A DNA stretch of 64,000 nucleotides from Nageia nagi (taxonomy: Eukaryota; Pinophyta): contig JBITNC010000001.1 of assembly GCA_050084985.1 (NCBI GenBank), forward strand, positions 52,390,001 through 52,454,000. Direction: 5' to 3'. This document shows positions 1 through 10,249 of this stretch, one piece after another. The first letter of the stretch is position 1. Each line of letters starts with the position of its first letter. The position numbers and the translations under genes were made by a program. The notes below the pieces were generated by a model. That model did not search any database, was not told the DNA's origin, and worked only from the letters and a program-made list of their open reading frames with translations.

Positions 1-1929
1 TGAAGGAACCCACAACATATTTCATTATTTTCATCTCATCATTCTGTATATACAACAAAACATCCACTTGGAAACCACATATTATTTTATGTTTAGCTAA
101 GTATTATAGGCCAGGCAAAGAAGTGGCCCATAATATGTTCCATTATTTTTGACCACTTGAAATATTTTCATCATTTAGAGTTTTTTTGAGATGAGGGGTT
201 GGAGGAGAGAGGTGCATTTAGATCATTTCATATCATACATATACTGCACTTGGCATTTGGTGTATTGGCAAGACCAGAGAGATGAGGCTAGACCAGACAA
301 GAGGAGACGTGGTGAGACCAGAGGAGATGAGGTGAGATGAGGCAAGACATGGTATAAAGTATTTTTCTTCATCTCATTTCCCTATGACATGGTATAAAGT
401 ATTTTTCTTTGTATTATATGCCTATTTATATAAATAAAAATAATTTCATGTCATATGATATAGTTGCAATTGTCTCATCATATTGCAAACTCTATAGTTT
501 AAGTATCCAGGTTGGTTTTGTGGTAACATTATGAATAATGCTAAAGCATAATGAAGATATATCATTTGAGAGATTGTAAATGTAGCTATCCCCAAGGTTT
601 CTAATTCATGATGTTTTGTACATGTTATCTAGGAGAAAAGACATTTAACCTTTATATCTTATTGTGCTTATTATGGAGGTAAGCAGCATAACATATCAAA
701 TAGGATAATGCAGATAGAATTGTTAAAAGATAGCATTGATTAACAATTATGTCTATATCATTATCATACTTATCATAGTGGTTTCTCATAAGTTAATTCT
801 TATAATCATGTCATTGTTGTTTATAATTTGCAAGTGCAAAGAGAGCATCAAGTATGTCATTTTTCACAATTCAAAATGCCTAGTAACTTTCCAAGTGCCT
901 AATGAATTATTATACATAATTATTATCTCATATTCAAAGATTGGCATCGACATAAAATATAACCCAAATTATGTCAATAAAGCATAAAAATATCTATACT
1001 TGTTCACGTTTCAGTGTCATTTACAAAAAAATATCCACAAGTATAAACTTGTTCTTATTTTTATGGATCATTTACAAAAAGTATCCAATACATACAATCT
1101 AATAAGGCTCTTATCTCCCCAATTTTAACAAAGCCATTAATTAGTGTTAACTATCAAGCAAAACTAAACTAAACACTGATGTAAAATGAATACGAGATTC
1201 CAGCTTAGATGTTCTTCAAATATTAGGCAAAATAGAGACTACCATATTCATCCTATTATCATTCTTCAAAAAGTATAAACATGAAACATCGCTTGAGGTT
1301 ATTGTAAGAAAAAAAGGGAAAACTAATAATGAGATGGCATCCTAGTAAGCCCATTAGCTTAAATTATCTATCATGATAACATGCATATTATTATTATCCA
1401 TGAATTTTGAATTACATTACTTCAACCATATAAGGGGAGAAATGCATCATGCCATAAATGCAATAAAAATATTTTACATGAGGTTAGCCATGCATACATC
1501 AGATTTCAACCCTTAAATTAACATCTTTAAAGTTACTTTGGGACTCTCAAAATTTGAAGACCTTAATTTCCACAAAGTGATTCCAAATAAATGATACCAT
1601 AAACTATTTACTTGCTAGGTCAAACCCTAGAATTATCATCAATATAATAGCATATTTCTTGCCATTACCTATAATAATCTGGCTTGCAATTGCAAGGAAA
1701 AGGGAAAAACAAGATGTCAAACTCAAGAAAGGGTTATACCCATTTTAAGGTAATTACTTAGTAAACCCTCAGTTAAAGAGGTAAAATTTGACCATTACTA
1801 CTAGCGATGGTATTAGCTTTAAACCAAGAAAAAATAAAATCTCAAATATTTACAACATACCTACCTTGCATTTGATGTAATTAATCCTTTATGAATTAAT
1901 TTGTAGTCTACCAAGATATCAATAAGGCA
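1..1929. other. AT-rich DNA without a recognised gene
   Basis: No reading frame here has a recognisable domain. The longest plus-strand frame (736-987) is Ile/Tyr-rich, as expected from AT-rich noncoding DNA. Positions about 270-345 are purine-rich with repeated GATGAG and GAGAC words. Nothing else was supported. Confidence 0.7.
346..409. repeat. Short direct repeat, 24 bp x2
   Basis: The 24 bases at 346-369 recur unchanged at 386-409, separated by 16 bp. The unit contains GGTATAAAGT. It could be a local duplication or a target-site scar; no element lies between the copies. Confidence 0.75.
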
Positions 1930-2330
1930 CTCACAACATCAACACAATAACATAATAAAAAAATCCAATTTCACAAAGAACATAAGATATGAAATGGTTC
2001 CTACCTCCTTGGGAGTACATCCATTAACCAAGATCTTTTTATTCTCAAGAACCTCTCTTACAGAATCTCTTCCTAACTCTCCTACCCTAAACCTATAGCA
2101 TAACTCTGCTTCCAAATTGTGTTTTAAATGAGAGGGGGGTACACCTCTATTTATAATATAAAACTCACTCTTTAACCTCCCTTTTACCTAAAGGTAAGGT
2201 TAATTTTTTTTTACATTTATTTTCTTAATGCTTTAAGGTATCTAAAGATACTTTAAGCATTAAGTGAATTTACATTAAAGAAAAATATTACACAACAAAC
2301 AAGAGATTAAGGCATAGAAAAGTTGGACTT
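1930..2330 (-). mobile_element. Decayed solo LTR of a copia element
   Basis: The stretch matches the Copia-3 LTR (23933-24431) in the same orientation. It has the landmark TCCTTGGGAGTACATCCA near 2009, a TATA-like CTATTTATAAT near 2151, the block CTCCCTTTTACC..AAGGTAAGGTTA near 2180, and the region around AAGGTATCT near 2244. No internal copia sequence adjoins it, so it is probably a solo LTR left by LTR-LTR recombination. Both ends are too diverged to place to the base. Confidence 0.6.
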
Positions 2331-2995
2331 ACCATTTCAGAGATGATGAAGAGGAGAACCACATAGTCCTCAAAATGAAAGGCAAACTCTATATAGTAGA
2401 GATGAGGTGTCATCTCATTATCTCTAAAAATAATGGTACGTCCTAGCTCTGACCTTGATAGTACCCTTTCATTGTAAAGAAAACTTATTTATATTCCCTA
2501 TCTATATATTTCTCTAAATGGATAAACACATCACATAATCAATGCCCATTAGTTGAAACTTCATAATTTTGATGAAAGATTCTCAAATGGATAGGGTGAA
2601 AAATAATAGAGAATTGGCACGAATGAGGGCTTAAATATTTACAATCACCTCCAACTATCATTAAACCTTATGGAAGAAGATTTAAATGCCATTGAAATTA
2701 ATAATATTGGTACATGTTAAGGTACCTTAATGCCCATTATCGATCTTCCCTCTCCTCTCTATGCATGAAAAACCAAATTCCCTCTCTCAACCCCTCCCCC
2801 TTCCCCTCGGATTTGTCTAGTCTCTCGTATCCTCTCTCACCTTGATAATAAATCAAATATCCTCTCTCCTCCAACTCCCATGCTTGAGAAAATCAAAATG
2901 AACCCCAACTCCCCATGTACACCTTTTTTTTTTCTCATTTTCACAAAGGGGCAGTTTTTCACTGCCCCAAAAAAAGTTTTCAGATAGGTAAAAAT
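2331..2995. other. Intergenic spacer, no gene seen
   Basis: AT-rich, with a pyrimidine-rich tract at about 2746-2900 (CCTCTCTC words). The only structured object is a perfect inverted repeat at 2948-2968 (GGGGCAGT, 5-base loop, ACTGCCCC), which ends 27 bp before Copia-1. Confidence 0.6.
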
Positions 2996-3510
2996 TGTTG
3001 TAATATATAATGCATTATTGTAAGGTATATTGATGTAAATTCACTCAATACTTAAAGTTTTCCTAGATACCTTAAGTATTTAGTGAATATGGTAATGTAA
3101 ATTCACTAATATTTAAAAGTATCCCTAGATACCTTTTAAGTATTTATGAATAAAATAATGTAACTTGTCCTACACTCCATCTCATGGACATGTCTCTTAA
3201 GTAAAAGGGTATTGCATGTCATGACTTTGTACACTAGATAAAAGAGTGATCCAAAGGAGGATTTTGGCCTATAAATAAAGGGCCCTCAATTTGAGATTAC
3301 TCACTCAAGTTTGTATAATTGTTATGCTTTAGGATTGTTAAGAGAAGTAGGAAGAGTTATTGTAAGAGACTGCATTTTGAGAATAAAGATATTAGATTAG
3401 TTGATGTACTCTCATGGTTGGAGAAACCTCTTTATATTGGTATTAAGTTTGTGAAATTTCCTATTATGTTATGCTATAATGTTGAAAATTTAGAGAGCCC
3501 TTTATATTAT
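2996..3510 (+). repeat. Copia-1 5' LTR
   Basis: Aligned by eye with 9011-9537. Shared landmarks are AATGCATTATTGTAAG, ACCTTAAGTATTTAGTGAA, CTTGTCCTACA, GGCCTATAAATA and the run around TGGTTGGAGAAACC. The U3 promoter TATA is at 3270-3280. The two LTRs differ at many sites and small indels, so this insertion is much older than Copia-3. A frame at 3319-3585 runs through R/U5 and is echoed at 9334 in the other LTR; it is an LTR byproduct, not a gene. Confidence 0.85.
3270..3280 (+). promoter_or_regulatory. TATA box of Copia-1 5' LTR
   Basis: TATAAATAAAG sits in the middle of the LTR at the same place as TATAAATAG in the related LTRs (9285-9293, 17382-17390, 35163-35171). It is the expected U3 core promoter. 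Confidence 0.65.
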
Positions 3511-4881
3511 TTTTTGAGGAGGTATCTTAACATTTATTATTGGGGTGGTATATTTTTAAAGCGAGAGGATAATAATTTTTTATGAGGATATTTTTTAAAC
3601 TTTAAATGATTTTTAAGAGTTAAAAATAGGGTTTATTTTTAAGGGGAGTTTAATTTTTTAGAAGGAAATTCCTCAAAAAAGTTTTTAAAAAAAGGGTGAG
3701 TTAGTTTTCTTTTAAAGAGTAAATTTTTTTGAGTATTTTACTTAAGTAATTTTTTCAAAAATGGGGAGCTATTTTTTAAAAAAAGATAATATTTTACTTA
3801 AGTAAATATTTGAAGGGAATTTAAGCATGATGCATTTTTTTCTCAAAAATTAAGGTGGAGACCTTGATACAAGGTATTAATTTTTGAGTAATTATTATAA
3901 AAGAGAATCTTTCTAAGTGTATATGTTCAAGCATGTAATTAGTTTTCCAAGTTCAATTTTTAAGTAAAAAGGAGGGGACTTTATTGTTACTTAAAAATGA
4001 ACTCATGCAATTTTTGTAAAGAGGTCTTCTTGAGGTTGTGACAAAACCCATTGGAAACTCTTATTTTTTGGATGATGTATCACATGGAATCTTAGGTTTC
4101 AAGTTTGGATGATATTTCATTTTAAGCACTTTATTTTATGCACCTTTACTTTATGTTTTTGCAAAATCTTAAACATTAGAAGTGTTTTCCCTAAAATAAA
4201 TACATTTGCACATTTTATTTTGCAACATGACTTATTTGGGGAGCCATGAGGTGAGAACAAGGTAGACTAGAGTCTTTTTATCCTTCAATCTAAGTGGTGA
4301 AAAGTTCATACTTCTTAATTACCCCTAAGTCCTATGTTGGTCTGGACATAATTCCATATAGGTGGACAAGCATGTGTAGTGATACCACATGTACACATGT
4401 TCCTTCAAGGATTATCTTGATAACCTAAGAGGACAACTAAAAAATTAATCAAGATAATAATTTAGTCGATCTAACATATGTCACAACCTTGGAAAATAGC
4501 TAGTACTCCTCTTTGTGAGATATATTGCTAACCAAAGTCAACTGGTTGAGGATTGGTAGGACTTGGGCTCTATTATGCAAGCATCCAAGTGAAAGCCTAA
4601 TTTCAAATAAAAAAAACAAGTCTCAAATTTACCCTCTCTATAAATATATTACTTGGTTATGATTAAATGTTAGATGTATATGATTTTATGAGATTGTAAC
4701 CTTTGCATATGTGAAATTGGTTAACAATTTAAGCATACCTTGTTGATTACCTTTGATTAATTCAATATGTATGGTTGCTTAATTTAACATGTATGATTGA
4801 TTTATAATTGAACTCGAAATGTATGGTTGATAAATTTAACATGCTTACATTAGTTAACACTTTTACCTTCTTTTGTAGCCA
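3511..4881 (+). other. Copia-1 untranslated leader
   Basis: About 1.4 kb between the LTR and gag, with T-runs and no coding signal. Positions 4225-4620 hold a block conserved with Copia-2 (20510-20890) and Copia-3 (29500-29900, minus), including GGGGAGCCATGAGGTGAG. The end reads TTTTACCTTCTTTTGTAG and the gag ATG follows at 4882, resembling a 3' splice acceptor (AG ends at 4878). Confidence 0.6.
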
Positions 4882-5580
4882 ATGAGAGACTCTTTTTCAC
4901 TTAAGCACATTCTATACGGTTCTTACTATGGTATTTGGGAACCTAGAATGAAAGCAAAGCTTCAAGCATGAAAATTATAGCAAATTGTAAATGAAAATCA
5001 AATTTTCTCTAACAAATGAGAAGGCACTTAAGGCTTACAACATAAAGAATGAGTTGGAAACCTCCATCATCTTTCTTGTAGTTTCAAATGAAGTTCTTCT
5101 CATGATCTCTTCTTCAAACTTTGCAAAGGAAGCTTGGAATAGGCTAAAGAAAATCTACCTTGGATCCAAATTCTCCATAAGGTTCACCATTATTCAAAAA
5201 TTATTACAATCATGTCAAAAGGAAAATAAAAGTGTAACTAAATAATTGAACAATATTATTAACCTTAGGATTCAACTTGTGAGGTGTGGTTGTAATTGGA
5301 TAAAAAATGAGTTTATTGTATTCATCATCCTTTGAATCCTCTCTACTAAATTTAGTCACTTTGTAACATTTTTTGAGATGAGGCTCAATGATGAAGAAGT
5401 GTTACCCTTGGAAAATATTTCAAGGCTTCTCTTGAAACATGAAGAAACATTTAACAAAAAGTTGTTGATCCCCTCTTTTAAGGAGCATTCTATGACACTA
5501 GGACCAATGAAGAATCACTTAAGAAAGAAGTTTAATAACCAAAAGAAGTCTTCTCATGCTTTGAAAAATGGATTTAAATA
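4882..5580 (+). pseudogene. gag: Copia-1 gag (capsid) pseudogene
   Basis: Begins at ATG 4882. The opening peptide corresponds to the PKHIL start of the Copia-2 and Copia-3 Gag proteins. Downstream the signature AKEAWNRLKKIYLGSKFS (near 5125-5180) and the LENISRLLLKHEETFNKK segment (near 5410-5460) identify a UBN2/DUF4219-type copia capsid. In-frame stops occur near 4971 and 5243 and frame changes separate the pieces. The intact protein would package element RNA into virus-like particles; this copy cannot. Confidence 0.85.
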
Positions 5581-5814
5581 AATGTGGAGATAAACAACAT
5601 AATGTTCATGATAAGTCAAGCAAATACAAAGCCAAGTTTGATGGCAATTGTAATTTTTATGGCATCTATGATCATAGGAAATCTGATTGCTACAAGAAAA
5701 AGAAAGAACAAAGTGGCAAACGATATGCAAAATTAAACAACTTTTATGTTAAGAAGAAGAACAAGAAATTTGCTTATGTTTATGCTTATTATTCTAAGTC
5801 TCACACTTTCTTGA
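5581..5814 (+). pseudogene. gag: Copia-1 Gag nucleocapsid (zinc knuckle) remnant
   Basis: The lysine-rich peptide contains CNFYGIYDHRKSDC, a CCHC-type knuckle whose second metal ligand is Tyr (C-x2-Y-x4-H-x4-C). Flanking basic residues fit an RNA-binding nucleocapsid. The same Tyr occurs in Copia-2 and Copia-3. The piece lies in a different frame from the capsid segment, which ends at 5581. Confidence 0.75.
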
Positions 5815-6200
5815 ATGATTGGAGTGTTGAATCTAGGTGCACTAATCACATGTATTTTGAATAGGCTAAGTTTGTAAATTTTCACAAGTATATGATTAAT
5901 GCAGTTATGATAGGTGATAATTTAGTCCTTAAAGTCCATGGTATTGAGAGTGTGTTATTGTAAGGAAAGGTTCTTGAAAATGTGCTTTATGTGCCTAAGA
6001 TCAACATAAACCTTCTTTTCGTAATTCAAGTTGCATATAAAGGATACTCATTCGAGTTCAACTCACACTCTTGGTGCATAAAGAAGGGACTTACCACTTT
6101 GGTGAAAGGATCAATGAAATATGATCTCTACATTATGGATCAAGCTCCAACAAAGATATACCTTGATATGAATATTTGCTCTAGGGAAATCGTTGGCACC
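5815..6200 (+). pseudogene. pol: Copia-1 protease pseudogene
   Basis: The segment WSVESRCTNHM (near 5819) is the copia aspartic protease active-site region, where W-x-x-D-S-G-A/C-T-x-H-M is expected. Both the catalytic Asp (now Glu) and the Gly (now Arg) are altered. The downstream VLYVPKI..NLLFVIQ and FNSHSWCIKKGL segments match the C-terminal half of this protease in Copia-3. An in-frame stop lies near 5862. Confidence 0.8.
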
Positions 6201-6960
6201 ATCGATTAAGCCACCTTAACCATAAGAGTATGTAAGTTATTAAAGATCAATAACTTGTGAAAGGTTTTCCATTGATATCATCCATCATTGCCATTTGTGA
6301 GAAGTGCATCCTAGGCAAGATGAATAGGTAAAAGTTTAAAAAAATAAGGCAACAAGGGTAACACAACCTCTTTATCTCATGTATTCAGATTTGATGGATC
6401 CATTTTTTACTAAGTCACTTAGAGGAGCATCTTATGTATTGACTTTCATTGATGAGTTTAGTAGGATGACATTTGGTTATCTACTTGAGCATAAGGACCA
6501 AACCTTTGATAGGTTCAAATATTTCAAAGTTTTAGTTGAAAGTAAGTCTAGCTTCAAAATAAAGATGTTAAGATCTAACAATGGGGGTGAGCATAATAGT
6601 AATGAGTTTAATGACTATTGTGCCAAATACAAGATCGAGAGGTTGTTCACAATCCCTTACACCCCTCAGCAAAATGGTGTTGTTGAAAGAAAGAATAGAA
6701 TAATTCAGGAAATAGTGAGGTGCATGTTGAAAAATCTTCTTAGTTTCTTATGGGGTGAAGTTGTGAGCCCTGTAATATATACCCTAAATAGGTGTTCTAT
6801 GAAGGAAATTGAAGGAAAAACTCCATGTGAAGCATAGATGAGGAAAAAACCTAACATCTCTCACTTTAAGATTTTTTGATGTGATTTCTATGCCTTTATT
6901 ATTCATGAGAAAAGAAATAAGTTGAATAAGAGATGGAAAATGCATTTTTATGGGATATAA
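6201..6960 (+). pseudogene. pol: Copia-1 integrase pseudogene
   Basis: Remnants of the HHCC zinc finger (HLNHKS.., CEKCILGKMNR) precede the catalytic core at 6379-6837. The core has SDLMDPF (first Asp), LRSNNGGEH where the second catalytic Asp is now Asn, and QQNGVVERKNR with the third (Glu). The GKTPCEA and KKPNISH segments mark the start of the copia C-terminal domain. Two stops lie near 6836 and 6880. The enzyme would insert element cDNA into the genome; it is inactive here. Confidence 0.85.
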
Positions 6961-8160
6961 TAATTAACATCGAGGCTACAAGCTCTATTCACCTTCCTCT
7001 AAAGTAGTGTTTATCTCGAGGGATGTAAAGTTCAATGAACTTTCTGAAGAATCTACTTCTTGTGAGGACCTAGATGATCTTGATGGTTCTTTTATTGCAC
7101 TTAACTTGATGGATATTAGTGTAGATAAGTCATCTTAGGAGAAAAAATCTCCAACACAAAGGATAACAAAATGTGTAACTTTAAATAAATCCTTATTTGC
7201 CAAAATTGATAGTAAGAATGAGCCCTCATCCTTCAAAGAAGCTTCAAAGCATGAGTGTTGGATTGAAGCAATGAAAGTGCATATACAAACTCAAAGAAAT
7301 ATTTGAAATGATTGATCTTGGTCTCTTGCATTACTACCTTGGTGCAAGTGTATGAATAGAAGGATTATACTTACCTCATTCAATCTAAGTATATCTCAAA
7401 CATCCTACAAAAGTTTGGAATAGAGGAGTGCAAACTTGTTGTGATCCCAGTCTCTCTTGGAATCACTCTATATTTTATCTCCAACTCTTAGTTGGTAGAT
7501 CCTATGACTTATAAGAAATTAATCAACAATCTTCTTTATTTAACTATCTCTAAGCTATATATTACCTTTGCAATAAATTTGATGGCATGCTTTATGCAGA
7601 AATCATATGTTGAGTACCTAAATGTTGTTAAGCAAATATTGAGGTATGTTGTAGGAACTAAAGATCTTGCTCTCAAGTGTTCCAAGTTTCCCTCATTTGT
7701 TCTCTTAATATTCTCAAATTTTTACTATGGAGGAGATAGAGATGATACGAAATCAACCTCTAATTATGTGTTTAGCATTGGTTCATATGCCATCTCTTAG
7801 GTTTTTAAGAAGTAACCTACTACTGATGTCTCCACCATAGAGGCAAAATATCTAGCAATATTAGTCATAACCTAGGAAGCTATTTGGTTGAAGCATCTTT
7901 TGAAAAAACATTGGATATAAGCAAGCCCACATATCAAATTTATTTAAATAATCAATTAGTTATTGCTTTGGCAAAGAACCCTATTTTTCATCATAGAATA
8001 AAATATGTTAAAATGTAAGCACATTTTATGAGATATAAAGTTCTAGATGGTATCCTATAATTGCAGTATTTTCCATCAATCTTAAACTCTATTGATTTGT
8101 TCACCAAGCCCCTTCCTAAGCATAATTATGAAAGATTAAGGAATTTATTGGGTTGGTGAA
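6961..8160 (+). pseudogene. pol: Copia-1 RT/RNase H pseudogene with internal deletion
   Basis: The integrase-RT linker reaches ..ASKHECWIEAMKV (near 7279) and then joins directly to the region after the YVDD motif (KEIFEMIDLGLLHYYLG, near 7290). Compared with Copia-2 about 0.57 kb is missing, including the FQLD and YVDD catalytic segments. RNase H follows with YGGDRDDTKSTS (near 7730), EAIWLKHLL and KNPIFHHR, interrupted by stops. The frame at 7492-7800 is the longest surviving part. Confidence 0.85.
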
Positions 8161-8165
8161 GTTGA

Positions 8166-9010
8166 CTCAAGGGGGAGTGAAAGTTGAATTCTTATTGAAT
8201 TTATGTCTATGATGACAACTTCATCCCTAGAAGGATATTTTAATTGTATAATATTGATCTTTGTGTACACCTTTATGGTTAATTGGTTTTGTGTAAGGAA
8301 CTAGTTGTGCATTTTTTGAGCATATGATGTACACCTTCATGATTTGTTTACTTTGTGTGAGGAACTAATTATACATTTTTTGAGAAGATGATGTACACCT
8401 TCATGGTTAGTTCACTTCGTATGAGAAAATAGTGGTACATTTTAGCTTAAGTTAGCATTATTTCAATTATCAATATGTGCATTTTGGCACTATTTAGTTA
8501 TCCATAAGTGAGGAACTCGTATGTGCTTATGCTCTATTTTTTATGTTGATCAACATATATTTTATACAATTGGTAACTATGAGTATTGGCTTGACATCTT
8601 TGTGATGACTTATAGTGTAGCATTGATTAGTTTATGGATTGAATTAATTGATTCATTTATCTTATGTTGATATGAATGTTTATATGATGCATCTAATTGA
8701 TCTTGTTTATGAGCTGCTAGTAGCTTGTAGGTTTCTTCTTGAGAATGCAGGTTACCTACTTCAAGTGGGTAGGCTCATCATGTCAACTTGTGATTGATGG
8801 AATATTTTATACAGTAAAACCAATTATAGTTTATGATTGTATTGTAAACCATTTTGTCAAATGGTATTGTAATGAGCTTCAATCTTTGATCTTATTTATT
8901 TCTCAAATATTTAAATGTTCTCATTTTCAATTGTATCTATATGGTGGAGAACTGTCTCTTACTATTTCTTTCTTCTTTTCGCTCTATCCTAATATCGCAT
9001 TAAGGGGGAT
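8166..9010 (+). other. Copia-1 3' untranslated region with two polypurine tracts
   Basis: An internal polypurine tract (CTCAAGGGGGAGTG, 8166-8179) directly follows RNase H, and a second (ATTAAGGGGGAT, 8999-9010) abuts the 3' LTR. Between them are about three diverged ~70 bp units beginning GTACACCTT (8270-8410) and one CTATTTAGTTATCCAT unit (8488). The frame at 8739-9038 has a counterpart in Copia-2 (34680-34955) but the peptides do not agree, so it is not called as a gene. Confidence 0.65.
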
Positions 9011-9537
9011 TTTTGGAATGTATAATGCATTATTGTAAGTTCTCTTGATGTGAATTCACTTCATACTTAAAGATATCCTAAATACCTTAAGTATTTAGTG
9101 AACATGGTAATATAAATTCATTAATACTTAAAAGCATCCCTAGATACATTTTAAGTACTTGTGAAAAAAATAATGTAACTTGTCCTACAGTCCATCTCAT
9201 GGACATGCCCCTTGGGTAAAAAGGTGTTGCATGTCATGACTTTGTACAATGGATAAAAGAGTGATGTAAGGGAGGATTTTGGCCTATAAATAGAGGGCCC
9301 TCTCCTTGAGATTTATCATTCAAGTTTGTAGTATTGTTATGCTTTAAGATTATTAGGAGAAGTATGAAGAGTTGTGATAAGAGAGTGCATCTTGAGAATA
9401 AAGATATTAGAATAGTTGATGTACTCCCATGGTTGGAGAAACCACTTTATATTGGTGTTAAGTTTGTGAGATTGGCTATTGTGTTATGCTATTATGTTGA
9501 TGATTTAGAGAGATTTTATGAGATATTGGTTATAGAG
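9011..9537 (+). repeat. Copia-1 3' LTR
   Basis: Starts TTTTGGAATGTATAATGCAT right after the polypurine tract (the expected TGTTGG start is mutated). The TATA box is TATAAATAG at 9285-9293 and the transcribed part matches 3319-3500. The similarity to the 5' LTR fades between 9510 and 9540, so the end is approximate. Confidence 0.85.
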
Positions 9538-10149
9538 GAATATAGTAATTTAGGATTAGTTTCTTTGAAAATCATCCCAACAACACTGTCACTTAATCCA
9601 AAAATAGAGGTAGTTAAAAAATACCGCAATAAATATGCCTCAAAATTCCTGCCCCTAAAGCCCTTTTTTGGTCTAGTTGCATTAAACCACTCAAATATCA
9701 TTTATTGAATAAATCCCTTTAGAAGGAAGATTTTCCTCTTATTTGCATCTTGTTAACCCTTATTTCCATCCATCCTCTTCTTATCCCTTTTCTTCTTATC
9801 TATATAGGCGAGTTGTTTGATTTTGTGTATAATTCATTTTGGAATTTTGATCAAGGAAATCCAAATAGACTAGAATGGCCTTTATAATTATTTTTGACTA
9901 AGGTTAGTATTCCTCCTAAAGATAACCATGTATTGCACCAATTTTTTATTTTTTTACGTCCTTCTCTAATAACTAGGACAAGTCTTAATTTGAGTAATAA
10001 TTTTGTTTTAGGAAGAAACCCAAATATTTAAAACCTTAATGAAGGTCCAACCTATTAAAAGGAAAAATAAGGGTTATAGCATTAACCTGATCCTAATTAA
10101 CCTTGTTCAAAAAAGAGCTAGATTTTTTCCTCAATTATTTTATTAAGAA
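9538..10149. other. Spacer between Copia-1 and LINE debris
   Basis: No gene or element edge was recognised. The frame 9334-9708 extends from the LTR into this spacer and has no domain. Positions 9780-10149 may be the 3' part of the minus-strand LINE that follows, but no diagnostic motif was found. Confidence 0.5.
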
Positions 10150-10249
10150 AAAGAGGTCTAAAGATTATGACTAGTTGATCTCATTAATCTATTGGTAAAG
10201 AGAAAGATATTTTCCACATAAGGTAGGTGGGTGAACTCTATTCTTATTA

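Larger units (their letters stand above)
2996..9537 (+). mobile_element. Copia-1: full-length degenerate Ty1/copia retrotransposon
   Basis: Two diverged LTRs (2996-~3510 and 9011-~9537) enclose gag, protease, integrase and RT/RNase H remnants in the canonical copia order. The element starts TGTTGTAATATATAATGCAT, closely matching the Copia-2 LTR start. Its coding regions align with Copia-2 and Copia-3 throughout, so all three are one family. It is the most decayed copy: every domain has stops, RT is internally deleted, and the PBS cannot be recognised. No convincing target-site duplication was found because the right LTR edge is eroded. Confidence 0.9.

Noticed and set aside
736-987. Ile/Tyr-rich 83-codon frame as a membrane protein
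   Set aside because: Composition is what AT-rich noncoding DNA gives; no motif, no conserved neighbour.
3319-3585. Frame conserved in both Copia-1 LTRs (also 9334-9708) as an LTR-encoded protein
   Set aside because: It is duplicated because LTRs are duplicates; the corresponding part of the Copia-2 LTR is not open in that frame, so no coding constraint.
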